From: Bacteroidales bacterium
GTDB lineage: Bacteria; Bacteroidota; Bacteroidia; Bacteroidales; GWF2-38-335
Length of the DNA stretch: 37,901 nucleotides
Reading direction: 5' to 3'
Assembly (NCBI GenBank): GCA_016936815.1
Contig: JAFGXD010000168.1
Span: 1-37,901 of the forward strand
Made by a program: the position numbers and the translations under genes. Under the pieces are notes generated by a model, which was not told where the DNA came from, did not search any database, and worked only from the letters and a program-made list of their open reading frames with translations. Shown here in pieces: positions 16,130 to 24,557 of the stretch. Position 1 is the stretch's first letter; every line of letters begins with the position of its first letter.

Positions 16130-17983
16130 ATGAAGATTTTAACATTATTACTGGCACTTTTCTTGTTTTCGGGTATTTCTGCCCAAAGAACAGGTTTATA
16201 TAACGGAACCGAAAATCTTACGCAAGATGATTTAAAAGCAGTTTTGCATCAAATAGTAAGAAACCATGTTCCACATTCTTACGATATGGCTAAGGAAATT
16301 CTAAAAGAATCCGATGCCGACCCAACTACTCCCGGAAATGTAATTATGGTTTATACAGGTCGCTCTCAAGATGGCGACAGCTACGGAACTGCAGGAAACG
16401 ATTTGCAACGAGAACATGTTTGGGCAAAATCTCATGGCGACTTTGGCGAAGATCCTCCAACGGGCTCCGATGCCCATAATCTTAAACCTGCAGATGCTTC
16501 AGTTAATGCAAGCAGAAGTAATTTAGATTTCGATTGGGGTGGAACTCCACATTCAGAAGCTACAGACTGCTCCTACGATTCGGACTCATGGGAACCCAGA
16601 GATGAAGTAAAAGGCGATGTTGCAAGAATAATTTTCTATATGGCAACACGCTACGAAGGAACAAGCGGAGAGCTCGATTTGGAACCTGCAGACTATGTAA
16701 ATACTTATCCTTATTCTATTCATGGAAAGCTTTCAACACTTTTGGAATGGAATAACCTCGATCCTGTTGATGAATTCGAAATGAACAGAAACAACATGAT
16801 AGAAAAATGGCAGAAAAACAGAAATCCATTTATTGATAATCCGCATTTTGCCAATTTAATATGGAACGATGGAACATTGCCGGTAATTACTTTTTCAAAT
16901 TTTAATATTAGTCCGGCTTTTCCAATTTACACAGATAACCCAACAATTAGTGTAAATATTTCTTCGTCTGCCGGAGCAATTAGTTCAGCTATTCTTTATT
17001 GGGGAACTACTTTGGGAAACATTAATAACGCTGTGAATATGAGCGGAACAGGAACTTTTACGGCAAATATTCTCGCACAGGCACAAAACACCAGGGTTTT
17101 CTACAAAATTGTTGCAAGCGACGGAACAAATTCACAAACATCAATAATGTATTCTTATTTGGTTCCCGAATATTTTTCGGGCTCAGTTACCTCAATTAGA
17201 GCTATTCAGGGAGAAACAACATCATCACCATACGCAGATCAAAATGTTTCAACAACAGGTGTTGTTACAGGTGTATTTCCTACCGGATATTTTATTCAGG
17301 ATGGATACGGACCATGGTCGGGTTTGTACATTTACGATTCGTATAACACACCAATGTTGGGAGACAGTATTGTGGTAAGCGGATTGATAACAGAATATTT
17401 TGGAATGACTGAAATGAAAAATATCTCTGCTTCCTACCTTTGCGGCGAAAACATGAATTTGCCTCCCCTTACTGTAATTCAAGCAGGTGAAGCTGCCGAA
17501 CAGTACGAAAGCGTTTTGGTAGGCGTTGTTGGAGCTAACTGCACCGATGCAGATGCCGGATATGGAATGTGGACAATAAACGACGCTTCCGGCTCTGTAT
17601 TTGTTCATAACAACACAAGTTATTCGTACACACCAACAATTGGTCAGCAGTACACAGTTACAGGGCCACTAAACTACACTTTTGGAGAATTTAAAATTGA
17701 ATTAAGAACTTCCGCCGATGTTCAACTGGGTTTGGGAATTGAAGAATCTGCAAACAATGGTCTTATTGTATATCCTAATCCGGCTAACGATTTATTATTT
17801 TTAGACAGTAACGAAATAATTTTCATAAAAGTTGAAATCTTTGATATAAACGGAAAAAAACTTTCTTTAGATTTTAATAAGGAAACAAAAAGCATTAATA
17901 TTGAAAGTTTGAAACCGGGATTGTACAACATTAAACTGGAATCGGATAAAAGTATTTATTATTCTAAATTTGTAAAACAGTAA
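16130..17983 (+). CDS. T9SS-secreted endonuclease I with DUF5689-like domain
   Basis: Secreted nuclease of 617 residues. The signal peptide ends near ISAQ (residue 19). The endonuclease I (beta-beta-alpha-metal) domain spans about 25-245, with the catalytic Glu95-His96 pair in LQREHVWAKSHG and the conserved SDAHNLKPAD and NASRSN segments. A short beta-sandwich linker (about 250-345) is followed by a DUF5689-like OB-type domain (about 350-525) resembling that of the lipoprotein two genes upstream. The C-terminus is a T9SS sorting domain (IVYPNPANDLLFLDS ... GLYNIKLESDKSIYYSKFVKQ). It should degrade DNA, and perhaps RNA, outside the cell. Compared with the roughly 230-residue EndA type, this is a much longer multidomain form. 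Confidence 0.92.
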   Translation: MKILTLLLALFLFSGISAQRTGLYNGTENLTQDDLKAVLHQIVRNHVPHSYDMAKEILKESDADPTTPGNVIMVYTGRSQDGDSYGTAGNDLQREHVWAKSHGDFGEDPPTGSDAHNLKPADASVNASRSNLDFDWGGTPHSEATDCSYDSDSWEPRDEVKGDVARIIFYMATRYEGTSGELDLEPADYVNTYPYSIHGKLSTLLEWNNLDPVDEFEMNRNNMIEKWQKNRNPFIDNPHFANLIWNDGTLPVITFSNFNISPAFPIYTDNPTISVNISSSAGAISSAILYWGTTLGNINNAVNMSGTGTFTANILAQAQNTRVFYKIVASDGTNSQTSIMYSYLVPEYFSGSVTSIRAIQGETTSSPYADQNVSTTGVVTGVFPTGYFIQDGYGPWSGLYIYDSYNTPMLGDSIVVSGLITEYFGMTEMKNISASYLCGENMNLPPLTVIQAGEAAEQYESVLVGVVGANCTDADAGYGMWTINDASGSVFVHNNTSYSYTPTIGQQYTVTGPLNYTFGEFKIELRTSADVQLGLGIEESANNGLIVYPNPANDLLFLDSNEIIFIKVEIFDINGKKLSLDFNKETKSINIESLKPGLYNIKLESDKSIYYSKFVKQ

Positions 17984-18023
17984 TAATTTGTCTTTGCGCA
18001 GACACTAACAAAAATTAAAAAAG

Positions 18024-18578
18024 ATGAAGAAGAATTTTATTGGAATGGCCGGAGCAATAATCTTTCTAATAGGTGCTTTTATGCCATTGTTTACCGCTGA
18101 AGAAATAAACAAAAACTACGAACTTGAAGCTTCATATACTGTTTGGGGCTATAAAGGTTCATTGAAACATCTTGCTTCGGATTTTGTAATTGATTTTTCT
18201 GCATCCTATAATGGGGAAGTTGAGGTTGAAGCCTCCGACGAAAGATTAGCAGAATTAGATCTTAAAAGCACTGTTGAAGATATAAGCGAAGCAGAGGGAG
18301 TTGACAAGAAAGTACTTGAGTTTATCAATATTTTAGCATATCTGATGTTAATTTTGGGTGCATTGTTAATACTTGTTGCATTTATTAATAATAAGGCTTT
18401 GAATATTATATTTATGGTTTTGAGCATAATAGGAATTTTGGGATTATCATTCTTTATGTATGTAATAAGTGTAAAAGAATCTGAATTGGGTCTGGAACTG
18501 GCAATAGGATGTGGCTGTTATATTATGCTTTTTGGTTTGTTGCTGTATTTGTTTTCACCCAAAAAGAGATTTAGATAA
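18024..18578 (+). CDS. Small four-helix membrane protein of unknown function
   Basis: I do not recognise a family. The 184 residues show a first membrane helix (about 5-24), an acidic extracytoplasmic or cytoplasmic loop (about 25-100, with VEVEASDERLAELDL), then three further helices (about 104-123, 128-148, 156-178) and a basic tail KKRFR. A Cys pair (GCGC) lies in the last helix. It starts 40 bases after the endonuclease I gene on the same strand and could be part of that transcript, but nothing links its function to it. It ends about 75 bases before tRNA-Ala. Confidence 0.65.
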   Translation: MKKNFIGMAGAIIFLIGAFMPLFTAEEINKNYELEASYTVWGYKGSLKHLASDFVIDFSASYNGEVEVEASDERLAELDLKSTVEDISEAEGVDKKVLEFINILAYLMLILGALLILVAFINNKALNIIFMVLSIIGILGLSFFMYVISVKESELGLELAIGCGCYIMLFGLLLYLFSPKKRFR

Positions 18579-18592
18579 AAACTTCAAAATAT

Positions 18593-18624
18593 TTGTAATC
18601 TAATAGTCTATTTTATTATATTTG
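18593..18624 (+). promoter_or_regulatory. Promoter of tRNA-Ala
   Basis: TTG (18593-18595), a 21-base spacer and a perfect TATATTTG (18617-18624) match the Bacteroidota promoter. The box lies 29 bases before the tRNA. Confidence 0.7.
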
Positions 18625-18653
18625 CACCCCAACAACTTACGTTCTTTTTATTC

Positions 18654-18727
18654 GGGGCATTAGCTCATCTGGCTAGAGCGTTAGACTGGCAGTCTAAAGG
18701 TGATCGGTTCAAGTCCGATATGCTCCA
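18654..18727 (+). tRNA. tRNA-Ala (anticodon GGC)
   Basis: A complete cloverleaf of 74 bases. The acceptor stem GGGGCAT/ATGCTCC includes the G3-T70 pair that marks alanine tRNAs. The anticodon stem is TTAGA/TCTAA around the loop CTGGCAG, giving anticodon GGC. The T arm is ATCGG-TTCAAGT-CCGAT. The discriminator is A and the 3' CCA is not encoded (CAA follows). Confidence 0.96.
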
Positions 18728-18757
18728 CAAGGCTTCATAGAAATATGGAGCTTTTTT
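18722..18757 (+). terminator. Terminator using the 3' end of tRNA-Ala
   Basis: GCTCCA at the tRNA 3' end can pair with TGGAGC at 18746-18751, which is followed by six T residues. This is a plausible intrinsic terminator of the tRNA transcript. Its T run touches the stop codon of the convergent MBL hydrolase gene. Confidence 0.55.
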
Positions 18758-19541
18758 ATTTCTTAAAACCAAGGTTCAAAACCAATCCATCTTCAGCTAA
18801 AAATACATTTTCAGGTAATTTTTCGGCTACTTCGGCATGCAAACCCATCATGTGTGAAATATGGTTTAAATATGACCTTTGGGGTTTGCATATATTAATT
18901 ACTTGAAGAGCCTCTTCTAAATTGAAATGAGAAATATGTTTTTCAAGTCTTAAGGCATTAATTACTAGCACATCAAGGTTTTGCAGCTTCAATAATTCTT
19001 CTTCGGAAATATAATTTGTGTCGGTAATATAGGCTAAATTTCCAATTCTATAACCAAAAACAGGAAGCTTATAATGGTAAACTCTTATTGGAATTATTTC
19101 TAATCCGGAAATTTGAAAAGAATTATTTGTTATTTCATTTAGATTCATTTGCGGAATGCCGGGATATTTCTTTTCAGCAAAAACATAAGAAAATTCGTTC
19201 TCAAGAGAGTTTAAAACCCTTTTTTCGGCATAAACTTCCATAGGCTTTTTTTGTAAATAATTGAAAGCTCTTATATCGTCGGTACCTGCTGTATGGTCTT
19301 TGTGCTCGTGGGTAAAAATTATAGCATCCAATTTGCTAACATTCTCTCTAAGCATTTGTTGTCGAAAATCGGGGCCTGAATCTATTACAATGTTTATTTC
19401 TTCTGTTTCTATTAATACTGAAGACCGTAATCTTTTATTTCTAGAGTCATTTGAGGTACAAACGGGGCATTTACAGGCAATTACCGGAACACCCTGTGAA
19501 GTTCCTGTACCTAAAAATGTTAATTTTAATTTGCCCTTCAT
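18756..19541 (-). CDS. PhnP-like MBL-fold metallo-hydrolase
   Basis: Cytoplasmic zinc hydrolase of 261 residues with the metallo-beta-lactamase fold. The metal site motif THEHKDH (His78, His80, Asp82, His83) is intact, and DSGPDF and YITDTNY supply further fold signatures. The N-terminal Cys23-x-Cys25-x2-Cys28 (CKCPVC) matches the structural zinc site of PhnP, the cyclic phosphoribosyl phosphodiesterase. No other phosphonate genes are nearby, so a general cyclic-phosphodiesterase or housekeeping role is more likely than phosphonate breakdown. The gene is convergent with tRNA-Ala. A TACATTTG box lies upstream. Confidence 0.88.
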   Translation of the reverse strand: MKGKLKLTFLGTGTSQGVPVIACKCPVCTSNDSRNKRLRSSVLIETEEINIVIDSGPDFRQQMLRENVSKLDAIIFTHEHKDHTAGTDDIRAFNYLQKKPMEVYAEKRVLNSLENEFSYVFAEKKYPGIPQMNLNEITNNSFQISGLEIIPIRVYHYKLPVFGYRIGNLAYITDTNYISEEELLKLQNLDVLVINALRLEKHISHFNLEEALQVINICKPQRSYLNHISHMMGLHAEVAEKLPENVFLAEDGLVLNLGFKK

Positions 19542-19588
19542 TTCTGTTTTTTAGTAAACAATAGTAAAATTGTTTGCATGTTTAAAGA

Positions 19589-19596
19589 CAAATGTA
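19589..19596 (-). promoter_or_regulatory. -7 box candidate for the MBL hydrolase gene
   Basis: The minus strand reads TACATTTG, a full consensus -7 box, 47 bases before the start codon. No TTG with correct spacing was found. Confidence 0.4.
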
Positions 19597-19653
19597 TGAA
19601 TTAATAAAACAAGTTTAAGAATTTAGCCAAAACAAAATTTTAATAAAAAAAAG

Positions 19654-19703
19654 CAAAAATAAACTAAAAAGCCCTGCCTCAACAATAATTGTGAAGCAGG
19701 GCT
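19654..19703 (-). terminator. Terminator of the M43 metalloprotease gene
   Basis: On the minus strand AGCCCTGCTTCACAAT and its complement (with AGGCAGGGCT) form a long GC-rich stem, followed by TTTTTAGTTTATTTTT. It lies 20 bases after the stop codon of the metalloprotease and is a textbook intrinsic terminator. Confidence 0.85.
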
Positions 19704-19722
19704 AAAACTAAATGATAAAATA

Positions 19723-22002
19723 TTATTCAAGAATAATTTTCTTTGTAATTATTTCATTTTCAGTTGAAAGTCGAACAACATACATGCCGGTTTTTTCCAA
19801 TTGATTATTGGAAAGACGATAAGAATATTCTCCCGGATTAAGATTTTCACCAAAAAGGTCAAGAACTTCTTTTCCAAGCATATCGTAAACTTTTAAGCTT
19901 ACATATTCGGCTTTTTTGATGTTGAAAAGAATTTTTGCTTCCTCATTAAATGGATTGGGCTGAACCCTAAGGTCGAAACATTCATTCATATCTTCAATTC
20001 CAACAGGCTCTGATTCTATATTTATATTGTCTATGTATAAATTGTTTCCGCCATTGTTAATAAACACAAATTTAAATCTTACGTTGGAATAGTCTGTATA
20101 AGCCATAATGCTTATAGATTCATTTCTCCAATCGTCTTGAGAAGCCGGAGCAAATGAGGTTTCTTGCAAATCAACAGTTGCAAGATTAAAACCGATTTTG
20201 TTGTATCGCAAGAACCAGGTTTGTCCACAATCGTATGAAAGATAAACCTGCAGACCATCGTAAATGTCTGAAGTATCGGTAGTTCCAAAAATTGGATTGC
20301 TTGTAATGGTTCTTTTTCCTGCGTAAGCAATTCTAAATTTTAACCTTGGTGTAACATCTGGAGAAATTTGAGTCAAGTCGTAGGGTTCAGTAATAAACTC
20401 GTCTGCCGAAAATCTTGCATTAAGTGCGTAGTTTGCAAGTCTCAAACAACGTGTGCCTTCGTAAGCAGCAGTATCGGTTTCTTCCCAAGAAAGCCCTTCG
20501 GCATTCTGTATAATATAGCTGTTTGTTGCTCCCGGAGTTTCAAAAGTCTCCATTAAAGGAAGATCGTTTGTGTTTTCAGTATTATACACATAAATTATTC
20601 CCTCTTTTGTTAGTTCGTTATTACCTGAAGCATTTATTGCATTTAAGGTTACGCTGTAAACTCCTTCTGTGTCGTATGTTACTGTGGGATTTTGTTCTGT
20701 TGAACTTCCAGGAGTTCCACCTTCAAAAGTCCATTCCCAAGCATCGGCTTCTCCGTTAAACGACCAATCGGTAAAACTTACCTGGCCACCTTCGCAAGTC
20801 ATAAAATTGCTCCAGTAGAAATCTGCCACAGGGGCACACAATTCAGGAGATTCCAAAACTCCTGTGGCAACAAGGTTTTCGTAAGACCACAAATTTCTTC
20901 TTGTAGATTCGAGGGTTGAATTAATTCTTTCGAGCTGACCAACAGAAAAAAGATTTTGACACCACCCCGAGGCATAATCCATAAAATTTTGTACCATATC
21001 AGGTTCGTCAGGGCTATCTGTACTACAAGTGTTTTGGTCTAAAGGAGGACAGCCTTGAGTGGCTTCAAAAACCGGGGGAGTGTCGTCAATTTCGTCACCG
21101 TTAATTCCCAAAAATGGCATTGAAGTACAATTATCCATTCCAAGAATTGTAGCAACAAGGTTTTGGAAAGGATGGTATAAATTAAAAAAGTGACCTGATT
21201 CATGGGTAAAAACACGATTTTGGTTATTCATCCCAATTCCTGCAAAATCTGTTGCAGTTCCAATTGTTCCAACACAATCGTGACGAATAAGAACGCCGTC
21301 TAATAAAGTATCACCTCCTGTTCCGGAAAGCATATTATCGGGGGTAAATGGTGAAAGTCCACCAATTAAGGCGCCTTCGGGAAGTGTCATTCCTTCCGGA
21401 TAAATAAAACTAACTGCATAAACGTTCATATACATGCTATAAGGCCAGGAGTTTTCACGCATTACATTATATTGAGCGTAATCTGTTGCGGGGTCGTAAA
21501 CTCTGTCAATTCCATCGGTGCAATTTCCATAAGGGTCAATTTGAGCTAATCGGAATTCCATCTGACAATCGGCAGCACGAGGCTTAAAAAGCGGATAGGT
21601 TGCAGCAGTATCCTCATTCTGACGGCTATAATCAAGATTGATTTTTTCAATTGCATCTAAAATTTGTTCTTTTGAAATGTTCTCTATTCCTCCTTTGTGA
21701 ATAACATGAAAAACAACAGGAATAATTCTTTTACCATCAATTAGGGTGTCGGTTTTTGAATTGTTTCTGAAAGCATTAGGATCCTTTCTCAGTTTTGCAA
21801 TAATTTGTTTTACATTTTCTTCATGAACAAGATATTGATTCATAATTTCAGGGTTTTTCCTGATATTTTGGTTAACAACCTCGTCGATATAACAAGGCAT
21901 GTAGTTGTTATTGTGGTGTTTATGTCCACAATTATGTTCCTGAGCAAAGCACGGCCAAGCCAGAAACATCAGGCAAATGTTGGTGAGTAAGAAGTTTTTC
22001 AT
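19723..22002 (-). CDS. T9SS-secreted M43 (cytophagalysin-type) metalloprotease
   Basis: Secreted zinc endopeptidase of 759 residues. Signal peptide MKNFLLTNICLMFLAWPCFAQ; an N-terminal pro-region with a His-rich patch; an M43 peptidase domain (about 90-375) with the zinc-binding HESGHFFNLYH and a Met-turn in FMDYASG. A PKD domain follows (about 395-475, with WEWTFEGGTPGSSTEQNPTVTY), then a jelly-roll domain (about 485-675, ending NLYIDNINIE), and a T9SS sorting domain (about 685-759, VQPNPFNEEAKILF ... ITKKIILE). It should degrade extracellular proteins and supply peptides for the amino-acid fermentation genes downstream on the same strand. It has its own terminator. Specificity cannot be read from the sequence. 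Confidence 0.92.
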   Translation of the reverse strand: MKNFLLTNICLMFLAWPCFAQEHNCGHKHHNNNYMPCYIDEVVNQNIRKNPEIMNQYLVHEENVKQIIAKLRKDPNAFRNNSKTDTLIDGKRIIPVVFHVIHKGGIENISKEQILDAIEKINLDYSRQNEDTAATYPLFKPRAADCQMEFRLAQIDPYGNCTDGIDRVYDPATDYAQYNVMRENSWPYSMYMNVYAVSFIYPEGMTLPEGALIGGLSPFTPDNMLSGTGGDTLLDGVLIRHDCVGTIGTATDFAGIGMNNQNRVFTHESGHFFNLYHPFQNLVATILGMDNCTSMPFLGINGDEIDDTPPVFEATQGCPPLDQNTCSTDSPDEPDMVQNFMDYASGWCQNLFSVGQLERINSTLESTRRNLWSYENLVATGVLESPELCAPVADFYWSNFMTCEGGQVSFTDWSFNGEADAWEWTFEGGTPGSSTEQNPTVTYDTEGVYSVTLNAINASGNNELTKEGIIYVYNTENTNDLPLMETFETPGATNSYIIQNAEGLSWEETDTAAYEGTRCLRLANYALNARFSADEFITEPYDLTQISPDVTPRLKFRIAYAGKRTITSNPIFGTTDTSDIYDGLQVYLSYDCGQTWFLRYNKIGFNLATVDLQETSFAPASQDDWRNESISIMAYTDYSNVRFKFVFINNGGNNLYIDNINIESEPVGIEDMNECFDLRVQPNPFNEEAKILFNIKKAEYVSLKVYDMLGKEVLDLFGENLNPGEYSYRLSNNQLEKTGMYVVRLSTENEIITKKIILE

Positions 22003-22068
22003 ACAGTTTATTTTAAGTGTAAATGGGTTACAAATAGTTCCGGCAAACCGGATTATATGGGTTTTATT

Positions 22069-22650
22069 TTACCTATTTTTCTGAGAAAACTCTCTTCCGG
22101 CTCTTAACGCAGCCAAATTAGCTTTCACGACCTCTTCTCCTTTTCTTCCGAAAATTTGTCTTATTCCTATTTCAAATTTCTCGAAAGGTATATCAATAAA
22201 TGGAGAGGCAGCACCAAGCATAACAATATTTGAAGACCTTTTTGAGCCAATTTCCTCTGCAATAGCATCGGCATTAATAGCAATATGGTTTCTAATTTTC
22301 TTAATTTCAGTCATTACCGCATCAATTTCAGGATAATTATTGATATTTACAAATGGAGTAATATTTGTTACTAACCATCCTGTTTCATGAAGATATGGAA
22401 GATATCTTAACGATTCCATTGGTTCAACAGAAAGAATTAGATCTGCTCCACCTTTTGCAATAAGGTCAGAAGCTATTTCTTTATCAGAGATTCTCATGTG
22501 AGATTGAACAGCTCCGCCTCTTTGGCTCATTCCGTGAACTTCTGCCTGTTTAATTTGCAAATCGTTTGCCAAAGCAGCCATTCCCAAAGATGCAGCAATA
22601 GAGAGAATTCCCTGACCGCCAACACCTGCTAAAATAATATCTGTTTTCAT
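22069..22650 (-). CDS. iorB: Indolepyruvate oxidoreductase subunit beta
   Basis: A 193-residue gamma-type subunit of the 2-oxoacid:ferredoxin oxidoreductase family, starting with DIILAGVGGQGILSIA and carrying the Gly-rich AEVHGMSQRGGAVQSH motif. With IorA it oxidatively decarboxylates aryl-pyruvates (indolepyruvate, phenylpyruvate) to aryl-acetyl-CoA, reducing ferredoxin. It begins 12 bases after iorA on the same strand, so the two form an operon. Length is normal for the family. Assignment is strong from the motif and the partner gene. Confidence 0.93.
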   Translation of the reverse strand: MKTDIILAGVGGQGILSIAASLGMAALANDLQIKQAEVHGMSQRGGAVQSHMRISDKEIASDLIAKGGADLILSVEPMESLRYLPYLHETGWLVTNITPFVNINNYPEIDAVMTEIKKIRNHIAINADAIAEEIGSKRSSNIVMLGAASPFIDIPFEKFEIGIRQIFGRKGEEVVKANLAALRAGREFSQKNR

Positions 22651-22662
22651 TTTATTATATTT

Positions 22663-24282
22663 TTATCTTAATCCTAATTCTTTAATTTTTTCGGCAAGGT
22701 TCTTATTTTTCATTGTCTGAACACATTGCCTTCTGGGAATAATTACCGAAACGCCATTATAAGCAAGTTCTTCCTTAATTATCTGAACCATTTCGTCGTG
22801 TTTGCTTTTTACAGGTGTAAAAACTCTAATGTGTTCCGGTTCAACTCCAAGACCAGCACAAATATCTTCAATTTTTCCAAGGGCAGCAGAATCCTGACCA
22901 CCTGTCATTCCGGTAGTAAAATTATCAGATATCATAACGGTTATGGGCGATTTGTCGTTAACAGCATCCAACAAACCTGTCATTCCCGAATGTGTAAAAG
23001 TTGAATCGCCAATAACACTAACCGCGGGAACAAGACCTGCATCGGCAGCACCTTTTGCCATTGTAATAGATGCGCCCATATCTACACAAGAATTAATTGC
23101 ATTAAATGGAGGATATGCACCAAGAGTATAACAACCTATGTCGCTGAAAACTCGACCTTTTCCGTAATCTGCCAGAGCAACATTAAGTGCGTTATAAGCA
23201 TCAATATGACCACAACCCTGACACATGGCAGGCGGACGGCTAGTAACAACAGATGGAACAGGTTTTCCCTCAACTGAAGGAAGTCCCATTGCCAAAGCAA
23301 CAAGATTTGGATTTAGTTCGCCATCTCTTGGAAGTGTACCATCTAAGCGACCTTTCACATTTTCTTTTTCTAAATAGCCTTTTATGAGTTCTTCTAAAAT
23401 TGGTGCTCCTTCTTCAAGAATAATCAGTTCATTACACTCCGAAGCAATTTTCTTCACTAAGCTTTTAGGAACAGGGTATTGAGAAACTTTAAGAACCGGG
23501 AAAGGAACTTTTTGGTCGGGGTAGTTTTCAACTAAATAATTATAAGCTAAACCGCAAGCAATTATACCTTTCGATTTATCGGCAGCATCAAAATACGTAT
23601 TGTAGCCCATTTCCTCTCCAGCTTTTTCCATTAAGTCTTGTTTGCTTAACAATTCTTTGTATTGAACTCTTGCAATAGACGGCAGAAGAACAAACTGAGT
23701 TGGGTTTTTTGGTAATTTCAGCTCGTTTTGAGGAAGTTGAGGTAAACGAGTAACGCCGGCACGGGAGTGAGCCAAACGGGTTGTAATTCTAATCATTACC
23801 GGAAGTCCGAATTTCTCAGAAAACTCTAATCCTTTATAAGCCATATCGTAAGCTTCCTGATGATTAATTGGTTCGAAAACAGGTAATAAACTAAATTTGG
23901 CGTAAAAACGTGAATCTTGTTCGTTTTGTGAAGAGTGCATTGAAGGGTCGTCGGCTGCAACAACAATCAAACCTCCATTAACACCCGTAATTGCAGAGTT
24001 TACATATGCATCTGCAGCAACGTTTAGTCCAACATGTTTCATAGCAACCATGGTTCTCTTTCCGGCATAAGACATTCCTAAAGCAGTTTCCATTGCGGTC
24101 TTCTCGTTGGCCGACCATGTTCTTTGTATTTTTAGTTCCTCAGCCTGTTTTGAAGCCTGAAAGTATTCCATAATTTCAGTGGAAGGGGTTCCCGGATAGG
24201 CATACATACCCGAAAGACCTGCATCCATTGCTCCCTGAGCAATTGCTTCATCTCCTAACAATAATAATTTCTGGTTTGACAT
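22663..24282 (-). CDS. iorA: Indolepyruvate oxidoreductase subunit alpha, without ferredoxin domain
   Basis: Catalytic thiamine diphosphate subunit of 539 residues. The N-terminal pyrimidine-binding domain (about 1-185) contains GMYAYPGTPSTEI; the TPP pyrophosphate-binding domain (about 345-500) carries MCQGCGHIDAY and GDSTFTHSGMTGL...DNFTTGMTGGQ. The protein ends at ELGLR soon after PRRQC. The C-terminal ferredoxin-like domain with CxxCxxC clusters found in the roughly 640-residue archaeal IorA is absent. Electron transfer must therefore use a different cluster or a separate ferredoxin. A promoter candidate is at 24412-24442. It is co-transcribed with iorB. Confidence 0.93.
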   Translation of the reverse strand: MSNQKLLLLGDEAIAQGAMDAGLSGMYAYPGTPSTEIMEYFQASKQAEELKIQRTWSANEKTAMETALGMSYAGKRTMVAMKHVGLNVAADAYVNSAITGVNGGLIVVAADDPSMHSSQNEQDSRFYAKFSLLPVFEPINHQEAYDMAYKGLEFSEKFGLPVMIRITTRLAHSRAGVTRLPQLPQNELKLPKNPTQFVLLPSIARVQYKELLSKQDLMEKAGEEMGYNTYFDAADKSKGIIACGLAYNYLVENYPDQKVPFPVLKVSQYPVPKSLVKKIASECNELIILEEGAPILEELIKGYLEKENVKGRLDGTLPRDGELNPNLVALAMGLPSVEGKPVPSVVTSRPPAMCQGCGHIDAYNALNVALADYGKGRVFSDIGCYTLGAYPPFNAINSCVDMGASITMAKGAADAGLVPAVSVIGDSTFTHSGMTGLLDAVNDKSPITVMISDNFTTGMTGGQDSAALGKIEDICAGLGVEPEHIRVFTPVKSKHDEMVQIIKEELAYNGVSVIIPRRQCVQTMKNKNLAEKIKELGLR

Positions 24283-24411
24283 ATTTCTGTGTTTAATAAT
24301 TTAACTTTCGACCAATTCATTCAAATGTTTTAATTTTTGAAATAAAAAAACTCTTTTTCAATAAAAGTGATTATAAAAACAAACAATTATTGTAAGAGTA
24401 TTTTTCGTTCG

Positions 24412-24442
24412 TAAATTTAGGAAGAATTTTTAAATAATTCAA
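24412..24442 (-). promoter_or_regulatory. Promoter candidate of the iorAB operon
   Basis: On the minus strand TTG (24442-24440) is followed after 20 bases by TAAATTTA (24419-24412), one mismatch from TAnnTTTG. It would leave a leader of about 125 bases. Nothing else recognisable is in the 275-base AT-rich gap 24283-24557. Confidence 0.5.
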
Positions 24443-24557
24443 AAACTTGTTATAAAACAATTTTTTCTTTGGGTTTTTTCGTCAAAAATTCTTTTAAACC
24501 AACTTACATTTTTAAGGTCTTCGGATAATTTTTATCCCACAAGGGGTTTTTGCTTAT

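Noticed and set aside
18654-18727. tRNA-Cys (GCA) reading of the anticodon loop
   Set aside because: In the seven-base loop CTGGCAG the anticodon after T33 is GGC, and the G3-T70 pair marks alanine.
18700-18906. ORF starting inside tRNA-Ala
   Set aside because: It overlaps the tRNA and the 3' end of the MBL hydrolase and has no coding signature.
21170-21220. Unusual Asn in the M43 zinc motif HESGHFFNLYH
   Set aside because: As I recall, Asn in place of the usual Gly is common in M43 proteases of this phylum, so it is not a defect.
22041-22052. CCGG-TTTG-CCGG hairpin as the promoter-region operator of the metalloprotease
   Set aside because: It is only a four-base stem with no T run or known motif, too weak to call.
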